A DNA stretch of 64,000 nucleotides, taken from NCBI GenBank assembly GCA_052108535.1, contig JBQDZM010000002.1, positions 92,030 to 156,029 on the forward strand, read 5' to 3'. Within the stretch, counting starts at the first letter, position 1. Each line of letters opens with the position of its first letter. Below the pieces are notes generated by a model. The model did not search any database. It had not been told where the DNA came from and was given only the letters and a program-made list of their open reading frames with translations. Source of the stretch: Galactobacter sp052108535. GTDB lineage: Bacteria > Actinomycetota > Actinomycetes > Actinomycetales > Micrococcaceae. A program made the translations under genes and the position numbers. Of the stretch, positions 24,997-33,224 are shown piece after piece.

Positions 24997-27351
24997 CTAT
25001 GAACCCACGTAAGCAGCCAGGTGCTCTCCGGTCAGCGTGGAGCGAGCCGCAACGAGCTCAGCGGGCGTTCCCTCGAAGACCACCTGTCCGCCGTCGTGAC
25101 CGGCCCCTGGACCCAGATCGATGATCCAGTCCGCGTGAGCCATCACGGCTTGGTGGTGCTCAACGACGATGACGGACTTGCCGGACTCCACGAGGCTGTC
25201 GAGCATGCCAAGCAGATGTTCCACGTCCTGCAGATGTAGACCGGTGGTGGGCTCGTCCAGGAGGTAAACCTCGGCCTCCTCGCCCATGTGAATGGCGAGT
25301 TTGAGCCGTTGCCGTTCTCCCCCTGACAGCGTGGACAGAGGCTGCCCCAGCTTGACATAACCCAAGCCCACGTCATTGAGTTGGCCGAGAATCTTCGCCA
25401 CGGCGGCAATTTTGGACTCACCGGTGGAGAAGAACTCCAGGGCCTGCGCCATGGGCAGGTCCAACACGTCAGTGATGTCCAGGCCACCCAAGCGGTACTC
25501 CAGGACGCTGGCCTGGAAACGTTTGCCTTCGCAGTCCTCGCACGGCGTCTCCACGGTCTCCATGAACCCGAGTTCGGTGACGATCACCCCGGCTCCCTTG
25601 CAGGTGGGGCACGCGCCCTCCGAGTTGGCGCTGAATAGGGCCGGCTTAACGCCGTTGGCCTTGGCGAACGCCTTCCGAATGGGTTCCAGCATGCCGGTGT
25701 AGGTGGCCGGATTACTGCGCCGCGACCCTCGGATGGGGCTCTGATCCACGGTGACCACACCCGGTCTCGGCGACAGCGACGACGCCACCAAGGAACTCTT
25801 GCCGGAACCGGCCACCCCAGTGAGCACCGTCAACACGCCGAGTGGCACGTCCACGCTCACGTGATCAAGATTGTTCTCACACGCATCTCTGACCTCGATG
25901 GCCTCGGTCCAGGAGCGCACCTTTGGCTTCAACCCCGTCCGATCCCCAAGATGCCGGCCGGTGGGTGTGTCCGCCTCCCGCAGCTGGGCCGGAGAGCCTT
26001 CGAAGATCACCTCTCCCCCGTGCTGCCCTGCCCCTGGTCCAAGGTCCACCACGTGGTCTGCCATCAGGATGGTCTCGGGTTTGTGTTCCACCACCAGGAC
26101 GGTGTTGCCCTTGTCCCGCAATTGCAGCAGGAGCCGGTTCATCCGTTCGATGTCGTGCGGGTGCAGGCCGATGGTCGGCTCGTCGAAGATATAGGTGACG
26201 TCCGTCAGGGCGGAGCCCAGGTGCTTGAGCAGTTTGATGCGTTGCGCCTCTCCGCCGCTCAACGACCCCGACGGCCGCTCAAGGCTCAGGTACCCCAGGC
26301 CCAGTTCGGCGAAGGAATCCAGCAGCGAGCCGAGTGCGTCCACCAGCGGACCGGCTCCGCTCAGGTTTAGCGAATGCACCCATGCAGCCAGGTCGCTGAC
26401 CTGCATCCTCGCGGCCTCGGCGATGGAGATCCCACCGACCTTGACCCCACGAGCCCCCTCCGTGAGCCTGGTCCCGTCGCAGTCCGGGCAGTTTTTGAAC
26501 GTGGCGGCGGCCTCGACGAAGCGCCGCACATGAGGCTGCAGGGAGTCCAGATCCTTGGACAGCATGGATTTGGTGAGCTTGGGGATCAGGCCTTCATAGG
26601 TCATATTGATCCCGGCCACCTGGACCTTGGTCGATTCCTTGTAGAGGAAATCGTGGACCTCGGTGTCGGTGTAATCACGGACGGGTTTGTCCGGGTCCAG
26701 CAGCCCGGACTCCGCGAAGCCCTTGACCATCCAACCGTCCGCCTTGTAGCCGGGAACCAGGATGGCGCCTTGGTTGAGTGACAGGCTCTGATCCACCACG
26801 GCGGCCAGGTTGACATCCGAAACCTGACCACGTCCCTCACACGTGGGGCACATGCCCCCGAGGTAGGTCTCGTTGCGCACCACGTGCTTCTCCCCCTTGG
26901 TCGAGGTCATGATGCCGGAGGCCTTCTGCGTGGGAATGTTGAACGAGAAGGCCGTAGGCCCACCCAGGTACGGATCGCCGAAGCGGCTAAAGAGCGAGCG
27001 CAGCATGGCGTGGGCGTCGGTGACGGTCCCGACGGTGGAGCGTGGATTGGCGCCAAGCCGCTCCTGGTCCACCACGATGGCGGTGGTGAGCCCGGAGAGG
27101 CTGTCCACCTCGGGGCGCGGGATGGAGGCCATGAAACCCTGCAGAAAGGCGGGATACGTCTCGTCGATGAGCCGCCTGGACTCCGCAGCGATGGTGTCGA
27201 AGACAAGGGAGGACTTACCGGATCCGGAAACTCCCGTGAAGACGGTCAGTCGCCGTTTGGGTAGGTCCAGGGTCACGTTGCGGAGATTGTTCTCGCGGGC
27301 TCCTTGGACACCGATGGTGTTGTGGCGGTCGGCGTTGGCACTCGTGGTCAT
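24997..27351 (-). CDS. Short UvrA-like ABC protein (drug-resistance / UvrA2 type)
   Basis: Two UvrA-type ABC modules are present: Walker A GVSGSGKSS at residues 40-48, CxxC zinc modules (CPTCEG, CPDCDG, and CPTCKG in the second half), LSGGEAQRIKL and LSGGERQRLKL signatures, and a second Walker A GVAGSGKSS. At 784 residues it is much shorter than canonical UvrA (~950), lacking part of the insertion domains. This is the form of DrrC-like proteins linked to resistance to DNA-binding drugs. A housekeeping uvrA is presumably elsewhere. ATG 27351 is used. It stands alone, divergent from the aminotransferase gene. Confidence 0.88.
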   Translation of the reverse strand: MTTSANADRHNTIGVQGARENNLRNVTLDLPKRRLTVFTGVSGSGKSSLVFDTIAAESRRLIDETYPAFLQGFMASIPRPEVDSLSGLTTAIVVDQERLGANPRSTVGTVTDAHAMLRSLFSRFGDPYLGGPTAFSFNIPTQKASGIMTSTKGEKHVVRNETYLGGMCPTCEGRGQVSDVNLAAVVDQSLSLNQGAILVPGYKADGWMVKGFAESGLLDPDKPVRDYTDTEVHDFLYKESTKVQVAGINMTYEGLIPKLTKSMLSKDLDSLQPHVRRFVEAAATFKNCPDCDGTRLTEGARGVKVGGISIAEAARMQVSDLAAWVHSLNLSGAGPLVDALGSLLDSFAELGLGYLSLERPSGSLSGGEAQRIKLLKHLGSALTDVTYIFDEPTIGLHPHDIERMNRLLLQLRDKGNTVLVVEHKPETILMADHVVDLGPGAGQHGGEVIFEGSPAQLREADTPTGRHLGDRTGLKPKVRSWTEAIEVRDACENNLDHVSVDVPLGVLTVLTGVAGSGKSSLVASSLSPRPGVVTVDQSPIRGSRRSNPATYTGMLEPIRKAFAKANGVKPALFSANSEGACPTCKGAGVIVTELGFMETVETPCEDCEGKRFQASVLEYRLGGLDITDVLDLPMAQALEFFSTGESKIAAVAKILGQLNDVGLGYVKLGQPLSTLSGGERQRLKLAIHMGEEAEVYLLDEPTTGLHLQDVEHLLGMLDSLVESGKSVIVVEHHQAVMAHADWIIDLGPGAGHDGGQVVFEGTPAELVAARSTLTGEHLAAYVGS

Positions 27352-27402
27352 AACCCCAATCCAACCAGGTCCCCTCATCCAATCAAGTCTTAGGGTTGGG
27401 GT

Positions 27403-28596
27403 ATGGGTATCGACACCACCTCAGCCTCCCTTGCGCGCGCTTGGGACGGGATCGCGCCGGAGCAACTTCGGGCTCGCGGGATCAGCAAATGGGCCAACTT
27501 GGAACCCTGCGAACTCGGCGCCTTCGTGGCGGAAGAGGACTTCGGGGCCCCGCCGTGTGTCGATGAAGCCATGCGGGACGTGGTGCGGCGCGGTGCCTAC
27601 GGGTACCTGCCGCTGTCCATGGTGCCCGACGTGTGCCAGGCCGTGGCCGGCTTCGCCGCCCGCCGCTTCGGCTGGCAGGTCTCCCCTGCCGACGTCAGGG
27701 TGGTCCCCGACGTCATGGCCGTGTTGGAGTGGACCATCGGCCAGTTCACGACTCCGGGATCAAAAGTGCTGGTGCCTACCCCCGCCTACGCGCCGTTCTT
27801 GAAGGTGCCGGTGCAGCAGGGCCGGGAGGTGGTGCAACTTCCGATGCTGGACGTGGCCACAGATCCCCGCCTCGATCTGGAATCCCTTGATCGGGCGCTG
27901 GCGAGTGGAGACATCGGTCTGCTGGTGCTGTGTAACCCGCACAATCCCACCGGTCACGTGATGAGCAGGCAGGAACATGTTGACCTGGACAAGGTCCTGG
28001 CCCGGCACCCGCACGTGAGGGTTTTCAGCGACGAGATTCATGCGCCCATCACCCTAGACGGTGCCACGCATCGGCCCTATGCCGCGCACTCACCCGGGGC
28101 CGCACGCCGCACCATCACGGCGACCAGCCCGTCCAAATGCTTCGGTGTGCCGGGGCTGAGGGCGGCTTTCGCGATCCTGACCAACCCTGACGATCACGAA
28201 GCGTGGGAACGCCTAGGTGATCGACCGCTGCGGCTGGCCTCGACCCCCGGAATCTATGCCGCTGTTGCCGCGTACACCGAAGCCGATACCTGGCTGGACG
28301 CGTTGCTCGCCTACCTGACGCAGGAACGCGACGAGATGATGGGGCTGATCGCGCAGGAACTTCCAGGCGTCGTCCTCCCCCGCCCTGATGGCACCTACAT
28401 CTCCTTCCTTGATTTGAGTGGCGCCGGACTGGCCGGCCCTCCCGCCGAGGACCTGAGGAGACGATCAGGTGTGGTGCTGACCGACGGCGCGACCTCGGGG
28501 CACGGCTTCGAGAACTGGGCGCGGATGGTCTGGGGCACTCCGAAACCGATTCTGCGGCAAATGATCCAGCGCATGGGCCAGGCGCTGCGGCCGTAG
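27403..28596 (+). CDS. MalY/PatB family pyridoxal-phosphate aminotransferase (putative C-S lyase)
   Basis: A 397-residue fold-type I PLP enzyme of the class I/II family. NPHNPTGHV and FSDEIHAPITLDG are the cofactor-binding segments, and the Schiff-base lysine lies in ATSPSKCFGVPG near residue 245. MalY/PatB homologues cleave cystathionine or cysteine conjugates; an aminotransferase role is also possible. The two genes after it (def and a methyltransferase) run in the same direction with gaps of 3-9 bases, suggesting one transcript. Confidence 0.85.
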   Translation: MGIDTTSASLARAWDGIAPEQLRARGISKWANLEPCELGAFVAEEDFGAPPCVDEAMRDVVRRGAYGYLPLSMVPDVCQAVAGFAARRFGWQVSPADVRVVPDVMAVLEWTIGQFTTPGSKVLVPTPAYAPFLKVPVQQGREVVQLPMLDVATDPRLDLESLDRALASGDIGLLVLCNPHNPTGHVMSRQEHVDLDKVLARHPHVRVFSDEIHAPITLDGATHRPYAAHSPGAARRTITATSPSKCFGVPGLRAAFAILTNPDDHEAWERLGDRPLRLASTPGIYAAVAAYTEADTWLDALLAYLTQERDEMMGLIAQELPGVVLPRPDGTYISFLDLSGAGLAGPPAEDLRRRSGVVLTDGATSGHGFENWARMVWGTPKPILRQMIQRMGQALRP

Positions 28597-28605
28597 GCTT
28601 GGAGT

Positions 28606-29205
28606 ATGTCCCATCCTCTCGGCCTGATCCCGTCCCTGCCCATCGTCCAGCTCGGAGACCCCGTCCTGAGGCAACCCGCGCAGCGGTGGGATGGCCTCTC
28701 CCCTTCGCCCAGCGAACTGCGTGAACTCGTGGAACTGATGGTGGACACCATGCACACGGCGCCCGGCGTGGGCGTCGCGGCCCCGCAGGTGGGCGTCCCC
28801 CTCAGGCTCGCCGTCCTCGAGGACCGCTGGCCGGTCGGTGAGGAGGTCGCCGTGGCTCGCGAGCGGGAACCCCTGGACCTGATCGTGGCTCTGGACCCCA
28901 GCTACGAGCCCATCGGTTCACGCACCGCCGCCCACTACGAGGGCTGCCTGTCCATGAACGGTTACACCGCGGTCGTGGAGCGCCCCGCAGACATCGTGGC
29001 CCGCTACACCACCCTTGACGGTGACCACGTGGAGACCGAACTGCACGGCTGGCAGGCGCGTATCTTCCAACACGAGACGGATCACCTGGACGGGACCCTG
29101 TACATCGACAAGGCCATCCCACGTTCCCTCTCCACACCCGAGAATTATGCGCGCTTCTGGGCAGACCCCACAGCCGACGCCGCACGAGCTGGATTGGGCT
29201 TCTAA
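28606..29205 (+). CDS. def: Peptide deformylase
   Basis: Def removes the formyl group from nascent N-terminal methionine. All three motifs are intact: GVGVAAPQ (54-61), EGCLS (112-116, metal ligand Cys114) and HETDH (156-160, two His ligands and catalytic Glu). At 199 residues it has the somewhat longer inter-motif insert (PVGEEVAVARERE) seen in actinobacterial forms. The gene is 9 bases after the aminotransferase gene and 3 bases before the methyltransferase gene. Confidence 0.95.
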   Translation: MSHPLGLIPSLPIVQLGDPVLRQPAQRWDGLSPSPSELRELVELMVDTMHTAPGVGVAAPQVGVPLRLAVLEDRWPVGEEVAVAREREPLDLIVALDPSYEPIGSRTAAHYEGCLSMNGYTAVVERPADIVARYTTLDGDHVETELHGWQARIFQHETDHLDGTLYIDKAIPRSLSTPENYARFWADPTADAARAGLGF

Positions 29206-29208
29206 ATC

Positions 29209-30081
29209 ATGGACTTCCCAGAACTGATCTGCCCCGTCTGCGCGGGTGTCCTCACTCTGCTCCGCCGAGAGGACGGAAGACCGGCCGCGCTCACCTGTGA
29301 GGACGGGCACCGGTACGAAGCAGCCAGGCAAGGGCATCTCAACCTGCTCACCGGCCGCGGCAGCAAACACGTCGAGGACACCAAGGACATGGTCGCCTCA
29401 CGGACCCGCTGGCTGGAGGCCGGGCACTACTCCCCCATAGCCGACGCACTGGGACGCACCGTGGCGCGCCACGGCCGGCCAGCGCCGTCGGCCATGGGGG
29501 AACTCCAGATCGTGGATACCGGTGCGGGCACCGGCTACTACACGCAGCAGCTGCTGGATTACTTGAGCGGGCCGGATGTGAACGTGCGCGGTACGGCCGT
29601 GGACCTGGACCTGTCCAAGGCCGGTGCGCAACGTGCTGCACGGGATCCCCGGGTGCTTTCCCTCGTCTGGGACACCTGGAAGGACTGGCCGCTCGCCGCC
29701 TCCAGCGCGGACGTGCTGCTGGACGTGTTCGCGCCGCGCAATCTGGCCGAGTTCGCCCGCGTCCTTCGCCCCGGCGGCCTGGCGGTGGTGGTGGTTCCTA
29801 GGCCGCAGCACCTGCAGCAACTGCGAACGTCGGGGCTACTGGGCATCGACGAGCACAAGGAGGAACGGCTCGCCTCGGCCTTCGCCGCCGACTTCGACGA
29901 GATCGGCACCGACGACGTGGAATCCAGCATCGAACTCAGCGCGTCATCAGCCGCCGACCTCATCCACATGGGGCCGGCGGGGCACCATCAAACGTGGGAA
30001 GCGATCCACGCCGGCCTGCTCCGCGAGCCCGTGCCGAGCGTGGACCTCGCCGTCCGTGTGCATGCCTACCGGCGTCGCTGA
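29209..30081 (+). CDS. RlmA-like 23S rRNA (guanine-N1) methyltransferase
   Basis: The N-terminus has the zinc site typical of RlmA proteins (Cys8, Cys11, Cys30, His34), followed by HLNLLTGRG. The SAM-binding motif VDTGAGTGYY and the downstream PRNLAEFARVLRPGG strand-turn are those of class I methyltransferases. RlmA(I) methylates G745 and RlmA(II)/TlrB G748 of 23S rRNA, the latter affecting tylosin-type macrolides; which site is targeted cannot be told. It probably shares a transcript with def. Confidence 0.8.
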   Translation: MDFPELICPVCAGVLTLLRREDGRPAALTCEDGHRYEAARQGHLNLLTGRGSKHVEDTKDMVASRTRWLEAGHYSPIADALGRTVARHGRPAPSAMGELQIVDTGAGTGYYTQQLLDYLSGPDVNVRGTAVDLDLSKAGAQRAARDPRVLSLVWDTWKDWPLAASSADVLLDVFAPRNLAEFARVLRPGGLAVVVVPRPQHLQQLRTSGLLGIDEHKEERLASAFAADFDEIGTDDVESSIELSASSAADLIHMGPAGHHQTWEAIHAGLLREPVPSVDLAVRVHAYRRR

Positions 30082-30197
30082 GGGTACGGCAACGCGCCGG
30101 GATAACAGCATGAGAATGCGCTCTGATCACCCTTTTCTCGATAGAGTGTGAAGCAGATCCCCGTCCGGGGTGATGCGAAGAACACGAGGAGGACGTC

Positions 30198-30656
30198 ATG
30201 GTCGAATGGATCGTCGAGAACTCGTGGGCCTTCTGGCTCATCGTCCTGTTGGTTTTCATCGGCATCGAGATGCTGAGCCTGGACCTCTGGTTCGCCACGC
30301 TGGGCCTCGGCGCGGCAGGTGGCGTGGTGACCGCCCTGGTCGGCGGGGACTTCTGGTTGCAATTGTTGGTGTTCGGCGTGCTCACGTTGATCCTGATGAT
30401 CTTCCTGCGGCCCATCGCCCTAAAACACTTACACAAACCCTCCGCCACCCGCACCAACGTGGACGCTCTCATGGGAGTGCAGGCGACCGTGGTGGAGACC
30501 GTCACCGCTCAGTCCGGCACCGCCAAGATCGGCGGGGAGATCTGGACGGCACGGACCCCGGAGGGGATCACGATCCCGTCCGGCTCCCACGCGTGGGTGA
30601 CCGGAATCAGCGGGGCCACCGCCATCCTTTCCCCCTCTCCCATCCCGGCTGCCTGA
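30198..30656 (+). CDS. NfeD-like membrane protein
   Basis: A 152-residue protein with two or three N-terminal membrane helices (FWLIVLLVFIGIEMLSLDLWF; QLLVFGVLTLILMIFLRP) followed by a C-terminal OB-fold-like beta domain (MGVQATVVETVTAQSGTAKI). NfeD proteins usually partner with SPFH/stomatin proteins at membranes, and exactly such a gene follows 70 bases downstream. AGGAGGACGTC provides a good ribosome binding site before ATG 30198. Confidence 0.88.
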   Translation: MVEWIVENSWAFWLIVLLVFIGIEMLSLDLWFATLGLGAAGGVVTALVGGDFWLQLLVFGVLTLILMIFLRPIALKHLHKPSATRTNVDALMGVQATVVETVTAQSGTAKIGGEIWTARTPEGITIPSGSHAWVTGISGATAILSPSPIPAA

Positions 30657-30726
30657 GTCACGTCTTCGGCTCTCCTCAGTTCAGCCCACCCCCAGTGCAA
30701 CGCGTACCCCTCTATAAGGAGCACTC

Positions 30727-31914
30727 ATGATGTCGCCGCTGTCCCCAGCTCTGATCGTGTCCATCGTGGTGGTGATCATCGTGATCATCATCGTGGTGAA
30801 GTCGATCCACATCATCCCGCAGGCCAGGGCCCGCATCATCGAGCGGTTGGGTCGCTACCGGCGGACCGCCGGGGCGGGCCTGACCATGGTGATTCCCTTC
30901 ATCGATCGCATGGGGCCGGTCATCGACCTGCGCGAGCAGGTGCAGCCCTTCCCCCCGCAGCCGGTGATCACCGAGGACAACCTCGTGGTGAACATCGACA
31001 CCGTGGTCTACTACCAGGTCAACGACCCCCGCGCCGCCACCTACGAGATCGAGGATTACATCCGTGCGGTGGAGCAGCTGACCACCACCACGCTGCGTAA
31101 CGTGGTCGGTGGCCTGAACCTCGAGGAGGCGCTCACCAGCCGTGACCGGATCAACGGCCAGCTGCGCGGCGTGCTCGATGAGGCCACCGGCAAGTGGGGC
31201 ATCCGCGTTTCCCGTGTGGAGCTGAAGGCCATCGAGCCGCCCATCTCGATCCAGGACTCCATGGAGAAGCAGATGCGTGCCGAGCGAGATCGTCGTGCGG
31301 CGATCCTCACGGCAGAGGGAACCAAGCAGTCCCAGATCCTCACCGCGGAAGGCGAGCGGCAGGCCGCCATTCTCTCCGCAGAGGGTGAGGCCAAGGCCGC
31401 GGTGCTGAAGGCACGCGGTGAGGCGGAAGCCATCGAGACCGTGTTCGACGCCGTGCACACCGCGGATGCGGATCCGAAGCTGCTGGCCTACCAGTACCTG
31501 CAGCAGCTGCCCAAGATCGCAGAGGGTGCCTCCAACAAGCTCTGGCTGATCCCCACCAACATCACCGACGCCCTGAAGGGCCTGGGTGGCGCGTTCGGCG
31601 ACGGTTCCCCGATCGCACCGACCATGCCCCACGTCCCGCAGGCACCTTCCGAGCCCCGCCCGCCGCGGGCGCGGCGCCGCTCCGTCCTGGACGAGTCGGC
31701 CGCGTTGGGGAGCGAGTCGGAGGCGGCCAAGGAGGCCGCAGCAGCTGCCGCTGCTGCGTCGAAGGAGGTCGGTGGCGACGTCGTGGTCCCCGGCAGCGAG
31801 CCTCAGGCCAGCAAGCCGGCTTCGCCGGAAACCCCTGCGCCGTCCGCTCCGGCCTCGGATGAGCAGCCGCCCACGCCTCCCGCTCCGGCGGGTCCTTGGA
31901 CTCCGGGGTCCTGA
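30727..31914 (+). CDS. SPFH/Band 7 domain (stomatin/prohibitin-like) protein
   Basis: A 395-residue protein. An N-terminal membrane helix (VSIVVVIIVIIIVVKSI) precedes a Band 7 domain beginning at RIIERLGRYRRT. After it comes an Ala- and Glu-rich helical repeat region (AEGTKQSQILTAEGERQAA, AEGEAKAAVLKARGEAEA) that oligomerises in this family. The last ~110 residues are low-complexity Pro/Ala/Ser. With the preceding NfeD-like gene it forms the usual stomatin-NfeD pair, thought to organise membrane microdomains. AAGGAG precedes ATG 30727. Confidence 0.9.
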   Translation: MMSPLSPALIVSIVVVIIVIIIVVKSIHIIPQARARIIERLGRYRRTAGAGLTMVIPFIDRMGPVIDLREQVQPFPPQPVITEDNLVVNIDTVVYYQVNDPRAATYEIEDYIRAVEQLTTTTLRNVVGGLNLEEALTSRDRINGQLRGVLDEATGKWGIRVSRVELKAIEPPISIQDSMEKQMRAERDRRAAILTAEGTKQSQILTAEGERQAAILSAEGEAKAAVLKARGEAEAIETVFDAVHTADADPKLLAYQYLQQLPKIAEGASNKLWLIPTNITDALKGLGGAFGDGSPIAPTMPHVPQAPSEPRPPRARRRSVLDESAALGSESEAAKEAAAAAAAASKEVGGDVVVPGSEPQASKPASPETPAPSAPASDEQPPTPPAPAGPWTPGS

Positions 31915-31976
31915 ACCGATCCGGTAGCCAACTGGCCTAGAATAGGGAGTCCAGTGCCCAGGCTGCTGCAGAAGCA

Positions 31977-32002
31977 GGAATGATTCCGCTGCCAGCAGCG
32001 TT
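31977..32002 (+). promoter_or_regulatory. Sigma-R/SigH-type promoter upstream of rbpA
   Basis: GGAAT (31977-31981) and GTT (32000-32002) are separated by exactly 18 bases, matching the GGAAT-N18-GTT consensus of the oxidative-stress ECF sigma factors. It lies 42 bases before the rbpA start. rbpA is a known sigma-R target in Streptomyces, which supports the call. Confidence 0.7.
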
Positions 32003-32043
32003 GGACGCATGGACGACGTACAACCCTCGTTAAGGAGATCAAG

Positions 32044-32391
32044 ATGAGTGATCGCAGCTTGCGCGGCATGCGCCTCGGCTCGCAGTCGATGGAGTCGGAA
32101 GCCGGTGTCGAGCCCGCAGCCCGCCAGACGGTGACCTACATCTGCGACGATGGCGAACGTGTGGAAGTGGTCTTCGCCATGGAGGCAGACGTTCCTGCCG
32201 TCTGGTACACCAAGAACGGCAAGAAGGCTCATCGTTCCGACGGTGCGGAGGAAGAGCCCTCGAAGGAGAAGCCGGTGCGTACGCACTGGGACATGCTCCT
32301 GGAACGCCGTAGCTCCGAGGAACTGGAGGTCATCCTGGCCGACCGTCTGAAGTTCCTGCGCGAGGCGCGTGGCGAGAAGGTCGACGCCTGA
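32044..32391 (+). CDS. rbpA: RNA polymerase-binding protein RbpA
   Basis: RbpA binds the principal sigma factor and RNA polymerase, stabilising open complexes in actinobacteria. The 115-residue protein has the unstructured N-terminus (RSLRGMRLGSQSMESE), the core domain beginning TYICDDGERVEVVFA, the basic linker region and the C-terminal sigma-interacting helices (MLLERRSSEELEVILADRL). AAGGAGATCAAG lies before ATG 32044. It is monocistronic, with a terminator 17 bases after the stop and a sigma-R-like promoter upstream. Confidence 0.95.
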   Translation: MSDRSLRGMRLGSQSMESEAGVEPAARQTVTYICDDGERVEVVFAMEADVPAVWYTKNGKKAHRSDGAEEEPSKEKPVRTHWDMLLERRSSEELEVILADRLKFLREARGEKVDA

Positions 32392-32407
32392 CCCCCGGCT
32401 GAAGCCG

Positions 32408-32455
32408 ACGCGGAAGGGGCCAGCAATCCTGATGGATTGCTGGCCCCTTCCGCGT
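32408..32455. terminator. Terminator between rbpA and the convergent mannosyltransferase gene
   Basis: A perfect 22-bp stem (32408-32429 with 32434-32455) has a 4-base loop TGAT. It is placed to serve both converging transcripts. Confidence 0.8.
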
Positions 32456-32465
32456 TGTGGGCGGC

Positions 32466-33224
32466 TCAGCGGTCCAGCTTGCTGCGCAGGGTCTGCCAGC
32501 GGGCGGTGAGACCCCACTTGAGTACGCTCACGGCCGCCTCCTGAACGATGCCACCGTTCATCTTCGACACACCGAGCTCGCGTTCAACGAAACTGATGGG
32601 GACCTCGGCGATCCGGAAACCTGCTCTGGCGGTACGGAAGGTCATATCCACCTGGAAGCCGTACCCGACGGAGTCCACTCGATTCAGGTCCAAGGTCTTC
32701 AGGACGCCGGCCCGGTACACCCGGAAACCCGCCGTGATGTCACGCACGGGCAGCCCCAACACGGTCCTGGAGAACGCGGAACCACCACGGGAGATGAGCC
32801 GCCTGCTCAGGGGCCAGTTCACCACTTCCCCGCCGGGAACCCAGCGTGAACCGATGACCAGGTCGGCCTCCCGTGAGGCCTTCAATAAGGCAGGGAGTTG
32901 TTCGGGACGGTGGGACCCGTCCGCGTCCATCTCCACGAACAGGTCGTAATCGCGTTCCAGACCCCAGACGAAACCCGCCCTGTAGGCGGCGCCGAGTCCT
33001 TCCTTGCCGGCCCTGTGCAGCACGTTGATACGGGGGTCAGCCGCCGCCAGCTCGTCGGCCAAGCGGCCGGTGCCATCCGGTGAGTTGTCATCGGCGATGA
33101 GGACGTCCACCTCGGGGCAGGCGATGCGGAGGCGCTCAACGGTACCGGGCAGGGATTCGAGTTCGTTATAGGTGGGAACCACCACGAGCGCGCGCTCCGC
33201 CGAGGCGACGGGTGACATGGTCAC
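32466..33224 (-). CDS. Polyprenol monophosphomannose synthase-type GT2 glycosyltransferase
   Basis: A 252-residue GT-A glycosyltransferase of the dolichol-phosphate mannosyltransferase family. Motifs include VVPTYNELESLP, DDNSPDGT and DADGSHRPEQ (nucleotide-sugar and metal binding). It probably transfers mannose from GDP-mannose to a polyprenyl phosphate for protein or glycolipid mannosylation; the acyltransferase domain fused in mycobacterial Ppm1 is absent. GTG 33224 overlaps the amidohydrolase stop as GTGA and has GAGGAG in front. The rbpA-ppm neighbourhood is conserved in actinobacteria. Confidence 0.88.
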   Translation of the reverse strand: MTMSPVASAERALVVVPTYNELESLPGTVERLRIACPEVDVLIADDNSPDGTGRLADELAAADPRINVLHRAGKEGLGAAYRAGFVWGLERDYDLFVEMDADGSHRPEQLPALLKASREADLVIGSRWVPGGEVVNWPLSRRLISRGGSAFSRTVLGLPVRDITAGFRVYRAGVLKTLDLNRVDSVGYGFQVDMTFRTARAGFRIAEVPISFVERELGVSKMNGGIVQEAAVSVLKWGLTARWQTLRSKLDR

